Assembly (NCBI GenBank): GCA_030017685.1
Contig: JASEHH010000008.1
Span: 1-64,000 of the forward strand
Direction of reading: 5' to 3'
Length of the DNA stretch: 64,000 nt
Source: Thermodesulfobacteriota bacterium
GTDB lineage: Bacteria; Desulfobacterota; BSN033; UBA1163
Shown: positions 28,570 to 37,288 of the stretch, piece after piece
How the letters are laid out: every line of letters begins with the position of its first letter
How positions within the stretch are numbered: position 1 is the stretch's first letter
The notes under the pieces: generated by a model
Databases searched by the model: none
What the model was told of the DNA's origin: nothing
What the model saw: only the letters and a program-made list of their open reading frames with translations
Made by a program: the position numbers and the translations under genes

Positions 28570-30420
28570 TTATCTTATGTCTATGGCATTCAATTTACAG
28601 ACATCCCTGCAGGCCCCACACCTGATGCATTTGGCCTGGTCAATCAGATGGACTTTCTTCTTCTCTCCCGTGATCGCCTCGACGGAGCAGGTTCGCACAC
28701 AGAGCTGGCATCCCGTGCAATTTTCGTTAATGGAGTAGGTGATAAGACTTTTACAGACCCCTGCCGGACAGCGATGGTGTTCAATATGGTTCAAATACTC
28801 CCGGCGAAAATAGAGAAGCGTTGAGAGAACAGGATTGGGTGCGGTCTGTCCCAGTGCGCACAGGGTTGTGTCCTTCACCGTAGCGGCGAGTTCTTCAAGA
28901 AGGTCCAGCGCTTCCCGAGCGGCCCTGCCCGCGGTGATGTCGTCCAGAATCTCATACATCCGCTGTGTCCCTTTGCGGCAGGTGAAACATTTTCCGCAGG
29001 ACTCCTCTTTGAGAAAGTTCATAAAATATTTGGCGACATCCACCATGCAGGTGCGCTCATCCATGACGATCATCCCGCCGGAACCCATGATGGACCCAGC
29101 CACCTTCAAACTCTCATAGTCAATGGTCAGGTCAAATCGTGAGGCAGGGATGCAGCCACCGGATGGGCCGCCTGTCTGAACCGCTTTGATTTCAGTCTTT
29201 CCGGAAGAGCCTCCTCCTATTCCGTAGACGACTTCTCCGAGAGTGATCCCCATCGGGACCTCGATCAACCCCGTATTCTTTACCTTACCCACGAGGCTGA
29301 AGATCTTTGTGCCGTAATTTCGTTCCTTCCCAATTTTTTTAAAACTCTGAGCGCCGGTGTTCATGATGATCGGAACATTGGCCCAGGTCTCGACATTGTT
29401 AATGAGGGTGGGTTTGCCATAAAGCCCTTTCTGCACAGGGAAAGGAGGCCTCTGAACAGGCTCTCCCATCATTCCCTCAATGGACTTGATCAATGCCGTC
29501 TCCTCACCGCATACGAAAGCGCCTGCTCCCCTGACGAGTCTGAGGTCGAATGAAAACCCTGTTCCGAGAATGTCCGAACCCAGCAAGCCGAGTTGATAAG
29601 CCTGACGGAGGGCGATGACGAGGTGTTTGATGGCAAGAGGATATTCGTTGCGGACATAGAGGATGCCCTCGTTTGCTCCGGTTCCATAGGCCCCGATGAT
29701 CATTCCCTCGATGATGCTGTGAGGATTTCCTTCGAGAACGCTACGGTCCATGAAGGCGCCCGGATCGCCCTCGTCGCCGTTGCAGACCAGGAATTTACCA
29801 TGGCCATTGGGTTGTCCGGCGAGTATCTCCCACTTCAGCCCTGTGGGAAACCCTGCCCCGCCACGACCTCGAAGTCCGGAAGCCTTGATCTCCTCAATGA
29901 CCCATCCGGGATTGCCTTTGGAAAGGACTCTGACCATTGCCTGGTATCCGCCATGCTCGATGTAGTTATAAATGCGGATCGGGTCCACTTTTTCGTTGAA
30001 GCCAAGCAGAGTCCTGACCTGATTCTTGAAAAAAGGGATTTCATCCTGTGTCTCAATTCTCTTTTCGGTGGTCGGATCCGCAAAGAGGAGATCCTCGAGG
30101 ATTGCATCTGCGGCCACAGCATCAACGATTCGATCCATGTCCCTGGGGGTCACCTTTGGGTAGAAGGTTCTCCTGGGCTCCACGAGGACTGATGGCTCCA
30201 TCTCGCAGAACCCGTGGCAGCCGGTAATGCGAAGATGAATTTTCTTTGTGAGTTTTTTGCTCAGAAGTTCGCGCTTGGCAATTCGAATGAGGTCGTTAGC
30301 GCCGCTTGCCTGACCGCAGGTTCCTGCAGAGATGATGAGCGTTGGAATGCCTGGGTCTCTATCAGCAACCAGCCGGGCTTGAAGTGTTAGAAAGTTGTCA
30401 ATCGTTTTTAGAGTTTCCAT
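28570..30420 (-). CDS. NuoF/HydB-like flavin diaphorase subunit with N-terminal thioredoxin-like [2Fe-2S] and C-terminal 2x[4Fe-4S]
   Basis: ASGLRGRGGAGFPTGLKWEIL, CNGDEGDPGAFMDRSVLEGNPHSIIEGM, GAGAFVCGEETALIKSIEGMMGEP, EESCGKCFTCRKGTQRM, CTGCQLCVRTC, CIRCGACRDVC. Confidence 0.95.
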   Translation of the reverse strand: METLKTIDNFLTLQARLVADRDPGIPTLIISAGTCGQASGANDLIRIAKRELLSKKLTKKIHLRITGCHGFCEMEPSVLVEPRRTFYPKVTPRDMDRIVDAVAADAILEDLLFADPTTEKRIETQDEIPFFKNQVRTLLGFNEKVDPIRIYNYIEHGGYQAMVRVLSKGNPGWVIEEIKASGLRGRGGAGFPTGLKWEILAGQPNGHGKFLVCNGDEGDPGAFMDRSVLEGNPHSIIEGMIIGAYGTGANEGILYVRNEYPLAIKHLVIALRQAYQLGLLGSDILGTGFSFDLRLVRGAGAFVCGEETALIKSIEGMMGEPVQRPPFPVQKGLYGKPTLINNVETWANVPIIMNTGAQSFKKIGKERNYGTKIFSLVGKVKNTGLIEVPMGITLGEVVYGIGGGSSGKTEIKAVQTGGPSGGCIPASRFDLTIDYESLKVAGSIMGSGGMIVMDERTCMVDVAKYFMNFLKEESCGKCFTCRKGTQRMYEILDDITAGRAAREALDLLEELAATVKDTTLCALGQTAPNPVLSTLLYFRREYLNHIEHHRCPAGVCKSLITYSINENCTGCQLCVRTCSVEAITGEKKKVHLIDQAKCIRCGACRDVCKLNAIDIR

Positions 30421-30436
30421 ATCTTAGTTCTTTCGG

Positions 30437-31291
30437 TCAAAGGTTTACGCCTGTCAAATCCAACATATGACCTTTGCATCCCCGACGGGAGCAAATCTGA
30501 ATCATTCCCCCTTCTCCACGAACCAACATCGGGACCATGGGGGCGCCGCAGGTCATACACTCCGAGGCGCCGATCAGCTCCGCATGGCAGTGGGGACAAA
30601 AGAAGTTGACCACCGTGTCCCTTGGCGCCTCATACTCCTGGTCAACAGAGAAGCTGCCATAAAGGCAGGAGAGCCTGACCCAGCCGTGTTTCTGTCCGAA
30701 GGACACAGTCACCCGAATCGAAGGATAACCATCAATATAATGGTGGCGATCCATAAGACTGTGATTGCAGCGGGGACAGGCGACTTCTACCGGAAAGATT
30801 CGCTCGTCTGTTTGAATATCCACTCTGTCAAGGCCAGCCTTGGCCTTATGAATAATCTCTTTTACCCTGGGGGAAGTGACATTCGAAAAATAGCGCCCAT
30901 CCACTGTGACAATGGGGCCAAGGGCACAGGCGCCGAGACAGTTCACCGTCTCCAGGGTGATCTCCCTATCCTTGGTGGTCTCTCCTGTTTTGATCTCTAA
31001 TTGACGCTCAAACTCCTCAGCAATATGGGGCCCGCCCCTGACATGGCAGGCTGTGCCCAGGCAGACGGAGATGAGGTGTTTCCCCCTTGGCTTCAGACTG
31101 AAGGCTTTATAGAAAGTGGCAACGCCATAAATATCCACAAGGGAACGCCCTGTCTTCTCAGCCACGATCTTTAAGGCTTCTTCCGGGAGGTAACTGTATT
31201 GAGCCTGGATGTCCTCCAGAATAGAGATGATCCCGGCCTTCTTTCCTCCCTCATGATGATCAATGATTTCCCTGATATGCTCCGGATGCAT
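30437..31291 (-). CDS. NuoE-like [2Fe-2S] subunit with C-terminal zinc-ribbon-like extension
   Basis: VDIYGVATFYKAFSLKPRGKHLISVCLGTACHVRGG...ETVNCLGACALGPIVTVDGRYF; extension with CPRC...CPHC...CMTC...CSRRGC. Confidence 0.9.
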   Translation of the reverse strand: MHPEHIREIIDHHEGGKKAGIISILEDIQAQYSYLPEEALKIVAEKTGRSLVDIYGVATFYKAFSLKPRGKHLISVCLGTACHVRGGPHIAEEFERQLEIKTGETTKDREITLETVNCLGACALGPIVTVDGRYFSNVTSPRVKEIIHKAKAGLDRVDIQTDERIFPVEVACPRCNHSLMDRHHYIDGYPSIRVTVSFGQKHGWVRLSCLYGSFSVDQEYEAPRDTVVNFFCPHCHAELIGASECMTCGAPMVPMLVRGEGGMIQICSRRGCKGHMLDLTGVNL

Positions 31292-31339
31292 TCCTTTTCC
31301 CCCGACTAAAGACTCCCTGACAATGGCCGACAGGTCTTT

Positions 31340-31810
31340 TTAACAATACTCCTCACAATGCCACACTCCTCCCTCTGGTTTCGGATAGGTACAGGTATTG
31401 AGGCCATCGCAGTAAGCGCATAAGCCTCTTAAAATGGACAGACTTTGAGCGTCGGGAATTGGTCCTGAGAAGCGATTCACAGAGGGTTTTTCCACACACT
31501 TCATCATCTGGTTCAGAGGGGGAGAGATTCCATCAAACTCATCGCACTGGAGGACCGGCCTTCCGGAGTCTCTTGGATAGGTGCAGGCCGGAGCGCAACT
31601 GCAACATGAGCAGAGCCCTAAATAGTTCTTTACCCCGTTAGAAATAATGGACCGCTGCTCTGCAGCGGGGTTAGATTTTAGAATAATTCCGGTGGAGTTT
31701 AAAGCCCCGCTCGGTTTCGAGTCGCAACGACTGGAATTTCTAACGGGGTTTACTTCTGTGAGGATTTTTCCCTTGACTACTTTCAGTTCCGAGTTGGTTT
31801 TCCTCTTCAT
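31340..31810 (-). CDS. Small Cys-rich protein with duplicated CxxC-CTYP motif, interrupted by an in-frame palindromic insertion
   Basis: LCSCCSCAPACTYPRDSGRPVLQCDEF and LCAYCDGLNTCTYPKPEGGVWHCEEY; good RBS AAAGGAGG before the ATG at 31810. Confidence 0.7.
   Translation of the reverse strand: MKRKTNSELKVVKGKILTEVNPVRNSSRCDSKPSGALNSTGIILKSNPAAEQRSIISNGVKNYLGLCSCCSCAPACTYPRDSGRPVLQCDEFDGISPPLNQMMKCVEKPSVNRFSGPIPDAQSLSILRGLCAYCDGLNTCTYPKPEGGVWHCEEYC
31632..31749. repeat. 118-bp palindromic element inside the Cys-rich CDS
   Basis: Perfect 14-bp inverted ends ACCCCGTTAGAAAT (31632-31645) / ATTTCTAACGGGGT (31736-31749); inner stem CCGCTGC-TCT-GCAGCGG. Confidence 0.9.
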
Positions 31811-31851
31811 CCTGCACCCTCCTTTGCGTCAATAGGTAACGACTTGGATAG

Positions 31852-31867
31852 TGCAAACTCTTTGCCA
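31852..31867 (-). promoter_or_regulatory. Candidate sigma-54 promoter (-24/-12): TGGCAAAGAGTTTGCA
   Basis: On the minus strand TGGCA-N6-TTGCA with canonical GG/GC spacing, ~42 nt upstream of the ATG at 31810, next to an NtrC-family activator gene. Confidence 0.75.
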
Positions 31868-32031
31868 GCGGAGGCGGCAAAGGGTGAATGGAGATGGCTT
31901 ATTAGAGGGAGAGTCAAAAGTGGAGTTAAAACAATAAATTAACTGTGGAAAGAGAGTTTACTTCTGACAGGACTGCATGAAAGAGGTCTCAGAAAAAGAG
32001 GATATGGATGGGGAATTTTGAACCGCTGGGG

Positions 32032-33408
32032 TTAAATGCCTCGGTTTTTCGATTGGGTTGGGTCGCTTTTTTCGATTTTATTTAATTTTTCTCGCAATGT
32101 CTTGCGGTCAATTCCGAGGATCTTGGCTGCCTGGGTCTTGTTGCCGGTGACACAGGTCAACACATTTTGAATATAATCAAATTCCACCTCGGCAAGGGTT
32201 CGGTTGAAACCATTCTCCCTCAGTGCAGAGAAGCGCATCAGGGAGGGCAGGTCAGGAACCTCGATGAGATCTCCATCTGTCATGACCACGAGACGCTGAA
32301 TGACATTTTCCAGTTCTCTCACGTTGCCTGGCCAATGATAGTTTTTTAGCATTTGTAGTGCATTATCGGAAAACCGAAGTGTCGGTTTTCCCAATTCTTC
32401 GGCAAACTTATTTGTGAAAAAGTGGGTTAAGAGCAAAATATCATCCCCTCTTTCCCGCAACGGGGGTATTTCTGTTGTGATCACATTGATTCGGAAAAAG
32501 AGGTCTTCCCGAAATACTCCCTTCTTGATCAAACCGGACAAGTCTTTGTTGGTCGATGCCAGAATCCTCACATCTACCCTTCGAGAACGGCTTGATCCAA
32601 CCATACAGACTTCCTTATCCTGGAGCACTCGTAGAAGTTTTACCTGCATTGAGAGACTGGTCTCGCTGATTTCGTCAAGAAAGATAGTTCCACCATCTGC
32701 TGTCTGGAAGAAGCCTGCCCTGGTTTCAGTGGCGCCGGTAAAGGCCCCTTTGATGTGGCCGAAAAGTTCACTCTCCAAGAGCTCGTTCGGGATGGCGCCG
32801 CAATTGACTGGAATAAAAGGAGCTGAGGCCCTCGGGCTATTGTAATGGATTGCCCTTGCTACCAGCTCCTTACCCGTGCCGCTTTCTCCAGCGATCAGAA
32901 CCGTGGCAGAGGTGAACGCAACCTTTGCAATCGAATCCCTGACCCTTGCCATGGCCTCTGACTCGCCGATAAGTCCATAAGGGGCTGAAGCCCTTCCCAT
33001 CAGGGGAGCCTTCGTGATCATCCGGAGGTGGAGTTTGTCGAGGGTTCGGCTGACGGCAGAAAGGAGCTCCTCATCTGTAAAGGGTTTGACAAGGTACTCT
33101 TCAGCTCCCTTCTTCACTGCCTCCACCGCCCCCTCCACGGTGGGATAGCCCGTGATCATCATCACCTCGGTCTCTTTAAAGTTTTCTCGGACATGCCTGA
33201 TTAAATCAAGACCGCTGACCCCCGGCATTTTGAAGTCCGTGATGACCAAATCAATGGGTGTCACATCAAGTATTTTGATGGCTTCAGCCGCCTGAGAGGC
33301 AATGAAGGTTTGGTATCCCTGGGATGTCAGGTTTCTCTGAAGCACCTCCAATGTATTTGGGGTGTCATCAACAATTAGAATCCGTTCTTTCCTGACTGAA
33401 TCTGCCAT
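32032..33408 (-). CDS. Sigma-54-dependent response regulator (NtrC family)
   Basis: Receiver domain, GESGTGKELVARAIHYNSPR, ELFGHIKGAFTGATETRAG, C-terminal Fis-type HTH NKTQAAKILGIDRKTLREKL. Confidence 0.95.
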   Translation of the reverse strand: MADSVRKERILIVDDTPNTLEVLQRNLTSQGYQTFIASQAAEAIKILDVTPIDLVITDFKMPGVSGLDLIRHVRENFKETEVMMITGYPTVEGAVEAVKKGAEEYLVKPFTDEELLSAVSRTLDKLHLRMITKAPLMGRASAPYGLIGESEAMARVRDSIAKVAFTSATVLIAGESGTGKELVARAIHYNSPRASAPFIPVNCGAIPNELLESELFGHIKGAFTGATETRAGFFQTADGGTIFLDEISETSLSMQVKLLRVLQDKEVCMVGSSRSRRVDVRILASTNKDLSGLIKKGVFREDLFFRINVITTEIPPLRERGDDILLLTHFFTNKFAEELGKPTLRFSDNALQMLKNYHWPGNVRELENVIQRLVVMTDGDLIEVPDLPSLMRFSALRENGFNRTLAEVEFDYIQNVLTCVTGNKTQAAKILGIDRKTLREKLNKIEKSDPTQSKNRGI

Positions 33409-35163
33409 TTATTGACCCACTTCAACCTCTTGCGAACCCGTAACGGGTAATTGAATCTCGAATCTTGAACCTTGATTGAGTTTGCTCTCAATTTTAATGG
33501 AACCTCCGTGCGATGTCACAATTCCATGAACAACGGGTAGTCCCAACCCGGTTCCCTGGCCAACGTCTTTCGTCGTAAAAAATGGAGTGAATATCTGCTT
33601 CATGACCTCTTCGTCCATGCCGATGCCTGTATCTTCTACAATAAGCGAGATGTGTTCTTTACCGGCAAGAGTCCGTATGGTCAATCTGCCGCCTGTTTTC
33701 ATTGCCTGGAAAGCATTGATGATCAGATTGACAATCACTTGATTCAACTGTGCCGGATCGGCCGGGATCTCCGGCAAGTCGGGAGAAAGTGAACGGAGAA
33801 GTTCAATGCCCTCATTGGCGCACTGGGATTCAAAAAAATTGAGCCCCTCTTCGACCAACTGATTCACATTTACGTTTGTCTTTCTTGGAGGCAATTTTCG
33901 AGCAAATATCAGAAGCTTCTTGACGACTTCCCGTGCATTCAAAGAAGCCGTCAAGATCTTTTCGATGTCCCACTCCGCCTGTTTGGGTAGTCCCGGGCAT
34001 TTTTTTGCAAGTTGGGCAAATCCCAGGATATTCCCTAAAGGCTCATTCAGTTCATGGGCTACACCTGCGGAAAGTTGTCCGATAGTGGCCAATCGCTCAG
34101 CATGTCGAAGCTGCTCCTGGAGCTCCAATTTTTCCTGCTCAGCCTGTCTCCGCACGACAATAATTGCCACCTCTTTTGCAACCGTATCCAGAAGATTTCG
34201 CTCCTCTTTCAGAAAAGGGCCTTCATCGAGTTCCGGTCTCTCCTTTACATAGAAGATCTCGGCCTGTCCCCGTGTTTCTTCATTGACAACGATATCTGCA
34301 GTCTGTTTCCATCTTCCCTCTTGGAAGTGAGGGGTTGAATACGAATGACCGTCCATGACGATCCGGGCATAGGCGACCTCAGGGTATAGCCAGGCAGAAG
34401 GGAGAAGTTCTACAATACCACGCAAAATTCCTTCCAGCGTTATTCCGGGCTGGGAAACCAGGCGAGCGATACCGTAAAGGCACGTCAGTTCCTTGACGCG
34501 TTCACGTAAATCTATCTGGGCATCCCGGTGTGCTGCGGCAATTTCAAGACTTCGGGCGAGGCCTTCATAGAGTTCTATTTTATCCTTTTTAAAGTAGTTC
34601 CTGGAATTGCTTTTCAACTGCAACAGTCCAATACTTTGTTGATTGACTAAGAGGGGTATCAGGAAAAGGGATGGGTGATGACCGCTAATTTTGAACTCTC
34701 GATCATGCAATTTTCTGAAAGGTTTCAAACGAAGTGAAAATGGTTTTTTCGAATTGGCTGTCAAGAAACTTCCATTTTCTGTTAACATAGAAGAAGGTTC
34801 AACCTGACCTCGGACGATGTTGTTGCAAAGACAGATTAGGTCTGGGTCATCATCCGGCCCCGGGAGGATCTCCCCGTTCTCATTTTGTGCGGATGATCTG
34901 ATTCCAAAAAGGAAGGGTTTTTTGGGATGGCGCTTCACCACGCTACGGAAGTATTTACCATGGTCCTTCAGCCACAGCTCAACCTCATCGGCCCCTGAAA
35001 AGTCGAGTATCATTTGAGAGACTTCCCGTTGGAAATGAGGCCTCAAGGCGCCCCGGTTGGCAAATTGGAGAATCTGGTTGGACAGCGCCTGGAATTCTTC
35101 AATCAACTTACGATAAGATAAATTCTTTTTGATTCGATTCGGACTGTTTTCCCTTGCCGACAT
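33409..35163 (-). CDS. Sensor histidine kinase (GAF-like region, HisKA, HATPase)
   Basis: LATIGQLSAGVAHELNEPLGNILGFAQLA, LNQVIVNLIINAFQAM, VGQGTGLGLPVVHGIVTSHGGSIKIES. Confidence 0.95.
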   Translation of the reverse strand: MSARENSPNRIKKNLSYRKLIEEFQALSNQILQFANRGALRPHFQREVSQMILDFSGADEVELWLKDHGKYFRSVVKRHPKKPFLFGIRSSAQNENGEILPGPDDDPDLICLCNNIVRGQVEPSSMLTENGSFLTANSKKPFSLRLKPFRKLHDREFKISGHHPSLFLIPLLVNQQSIGLLQLKSNSRNYFKKDKIELYEGLARSLEIAAAHRDAQIDLRERVKELTCLYGIARLVSQPGITLEGILRGIVELLPSAWLYPEVAYARIVMDGHSYSTPHFQEGRWKQTADIVVNEETRGQAEIFYVKERPELDEGPFLKEERNLLDTVAKEVAIIVVRRQAEQEKLELQEQLRHAERLATIGQLSAGVAHELNEPLGNILGFAQLAKKCPGLPKQAEWDIEKILTASLNAREVVKKLLIFARKLPPRKTNVNVNQLVEEGLNFFESQCANEGIELLRSLSPDLPEIPADPAQLNQVIVNLIINAFQAMKTGGRLTIRTLAGKEHISLIVEDTGIGMDEEVMKQIFTPFFTTKDVGQGTGLGLPVVHGIVTSHGGSIKIESKLNQGSRFEIQLPVTGSQEVEVGQ

Positions 35164-35222
35164 GCTGCACCTTCATGCAGATCCATTTTATGCGTTCCAA
35201 TGAATTATTGCAAGAGACCCCG

Positions 35223-35273
35223 CCAGGGGCAAAAGAGTTAAAAGTCGAGATCGTCGAAGCCCCCGGACTTTAA
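35223..35273 (+). pseudogene. 3'-end fragment of a DUF3426-type gene (homologous to 26179-26228)
   Basis: Encodes AKELKVEIVEAPGL* versus AKEFKVEIVEAPSL* at the end of the 25260-26228 gene; nucleotides AGTCGAGATCGTCGAAGCCCC identical. Confidence 0.85.
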
Positions 35274-35278
35274 TAAAA

Positions 35279-35351
35279 ATTCGGAGTTCGGAGTCCACAG
35301 TTCGGAGTTTTTTTTATTTACTCCAAACTCCGAACTCATTACTCCGAACTT
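35279..35351. repeat. GTTCGGAGT word hairpin, right arm overlapping the end of the AI-2E-type transporter gene
   Basis: TTCGGAGTTCGGAGTCCACAGTTCGGAG...CTCCAAACTCCGAACTCATTACTCCGAACTT. Confidence 0.85.
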
Positions 35352-36403
35352 CTTATTCCCTGGGCATAGATTTCAATGAGGGTGAGAGAAAGGGTCATGA
35401 TCAGGGGACCAGCGACCAGCCCGATCATCCCGAAGGCCTGAATTCCTCCAAGAACAGAGAAAAAAAGAAGAAGGGGATGGATCTTCGTTCGGGTGCTAAC
35501 CAAGAGGGGACGGAGAAGATTGTCGATCATACCGATGAGTAAAATTCCCAAACCCAGAAGAATGATCCCTTTCAGAAAAGCTCCCTGAATGAATAAGAAG
35601 AGGGCTGCCGGACCCCAGATGAGGGCTGTTCCGCCCATCGGGATGAAGGAGAGAAAAGCCATGGCTGTCCCCCAGAAGATCGGAGAGGCAAGCCCTAAAA
35701 TCCAGAACGATAACCCGCCTAGGATCCCCTGAATGATTGCAATCAATATTCCTCCATAGATAGTGGCAGAGACCATATCTTTGAATCGCTGAATAATCAG
35801 TTTACTCTCCCTTGCAGGAAGAGGGACTATCTCTTTAAGCCTGTTCAGGAGGCGATCTCCGTCTTTGAAAAGGTAGTAAAGGGAGAGAAGGGTGAAAAAG
35901 AAGCCGACGACAAAGGTGGAGATGGACTTCAGGAGATTGGAGGTCTGGTTGAAGAGAAAAGCGCTGATCTGTTGAACATTCTTCAACAGAAAATTGAATG
36001 GGTCTGCCTGGGATAGATCAACATAATGTTTGAACCTTTCCAGAACCCCTCTGAGCAGGGGGAGCTCCCCGATCCGGTTCAAATAGGATTGCAAACGTCC
36101 GGTTTTGATCATCTCGTCCAAGTGATGGTAAAAATCGATCACTTCATTGGCCAGAGAGACCATCAGGAGACCAGCTGGAAGAACGATCACCAGGACCACG
36201 AAGAGTGTCATCGCAAGAGCGGAAAGAACCCTCTTTTTCTTCAAAAGGCGTTGGAGTTTCAGAAAGAGGGGGTAGAAGACGATGGCCAGAAGAATCGCCC
36301 AGAGGATGGGCGCTAAAAAAGGAGAGAGGACCTGGTAGAGGTAGTAAAACGAGAGAGAGGCAAGAAGAAGAATAAAGATCAGAAAGATGTGCTCTTTTTT
36401 CAT
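35339..36403 (-). CDS. AI-2E family transporter (PerM-like membrane protein)
   Basis: 354 aa polytopic; FLAPILWAILLAIVFYPLFLKLQRLLKKKRVLSALAMTLFVVLVIVLPAGLL...IGMIDNLLRPLLVSTRTKIHPLLLFFSVLGGIQAFGMIGLVAGPLIM. Confidence 0.9.
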   Translation of the reverse strand: MKKEHIFLIFILLLASLSFYYLYQVLSPFLAPILWAILLAIVFYPLFLKLQRLLKKKRVLSALAMTLFVVLVIVLPAGLLMVSLANEVIDFYHHLDEMIKTGRLQSYLNRIGELPLLRGVLERFKHYVDLSQADPFNFLLKNVQQISAFLFNQTSNLLKSISTFVVGFFFTLLSLYYLFKDGDRLLNRLKEIVPLPARESKLIIQRFKDMVSATIYGGILIAIIQGILGGLSFWILGLASPIFWGTAMAFLSFIPMGGTALIWGPAALFLFIQGAFLKGIILLGLGILLIGMIDNLLRPLLVSTRTKIHPLLLFFSVLGGIQAFGMIGLVAGPLIMTLSLTLIEIYAQGIRSSE

Positions 36404-36441
36404 TTTTAATTCCGCCTTTTTGCAGATGCGGGGTCAGCCGT

Positions 36442-37053
36442 CTATCGTCTATCGTCTATCGTCCTCAATCTATGTTCTTTATGACTTCTTACAAGATAGA
36501 TCAAGGGAAGACTGACGAGGGTGATGGCCATCTTCACCACATACTGACCTTTGATCAGGGGCCAGACCGGCATGAGACCATAGAAGGCAAGGGTGATGAA
36601 GACCACACTGTCCACCCCGGTCGAGAGCGTATTGCTCACCAGAACCCTCAACCACTTCGGGCCACGGATACGGGATCTCCAGAAGGCAAAGATCTCCGTA
36701 TCGATGAGCGAACTGATCAGGTATGCCGTAAGACTTGCAAAGACGATCCTTGGAGTGCTTCCCAGGACACCTGCAAAACCTTCCTGCCCTTTATAGAAAG
36801 GGGCAGAAGGAAGGGCAACGGCAAATTGGGCATAGGCCGCGAGGAGGAGGTTTGCGATGAAAGCGGTCAGGATCACCCTCCGGGCTCCCTGTTTGCCCAT
36901 CGATTCGTTGATCAGGTCAATGAGGGTGAAGGTGAGGGCATAGATGAAGATGGCCGCCGGAACGACCAGGCCTCCTATCTGGACGGGTTTGGAAGCGGTC
37001 ACATTGGCGATCAACTCACAGGCGATATAGAGTCCGATCAGGATCGTATCCAT
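36442..37053 (-). CDS. VUT/YhhQ family queuosine precursor transporter
   Basis: ELIANVTASKPVQIGGLVVPAAIFIYALTFTLIDLINESMGKQGARRVI...IVFASLTAYLISSLIDTEIFAFWR. Confidence 0.85.
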   Translation of the reverse strand: MDTILIGLYIACELIANVTASKPVQIGGLVVPAAIFIYALTFTLIDLINESMGKQGARRVILTAFIANLLLAAYAQFAVALPSAPFYKGQEGFAGVLGSTPRIVFASLTAYLISSLIDTEIFAFWRSRIRGPKWLRVLVSNTLSTGVDSVVFITLAFYGLMPVWPLIKGQYVVKMAITLVSLPLIYLVRSHKEHRLRTIDDRR

Positions 37054-37079
37054 TGCTCAGGAGATAAGAGTTTCGTTCA

Positions 37080-37229
37080 ACGGTAACGGTAAGGATGCCC
37101 GTATCGTTAATAAAAGGTTATGTTTGTCGTCTCTCGATTCTTTACATGAAACCGTAACCGATAACCGAAACGGGCCCTGAACCTAACATGGTACAGGGCG
37201 GGCTTCGTAACCGTAACCGAAACCTAAGA
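37080..37229. repeat. Family G palindromic element, copy 2
   Basis: Contains CCCTGAACCTAACATGGTACAGGGCGGGC (inverse of the 16401 copy core) and shares ~60 bp with the 42495 copy. Confidence 0.85.
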
Positions 37230-37288
37230 ACTTGAGTAATTTTCATTGTTCAAGGGTGATGAAGCCGTCATGAAAGATTCCGAAGGAT

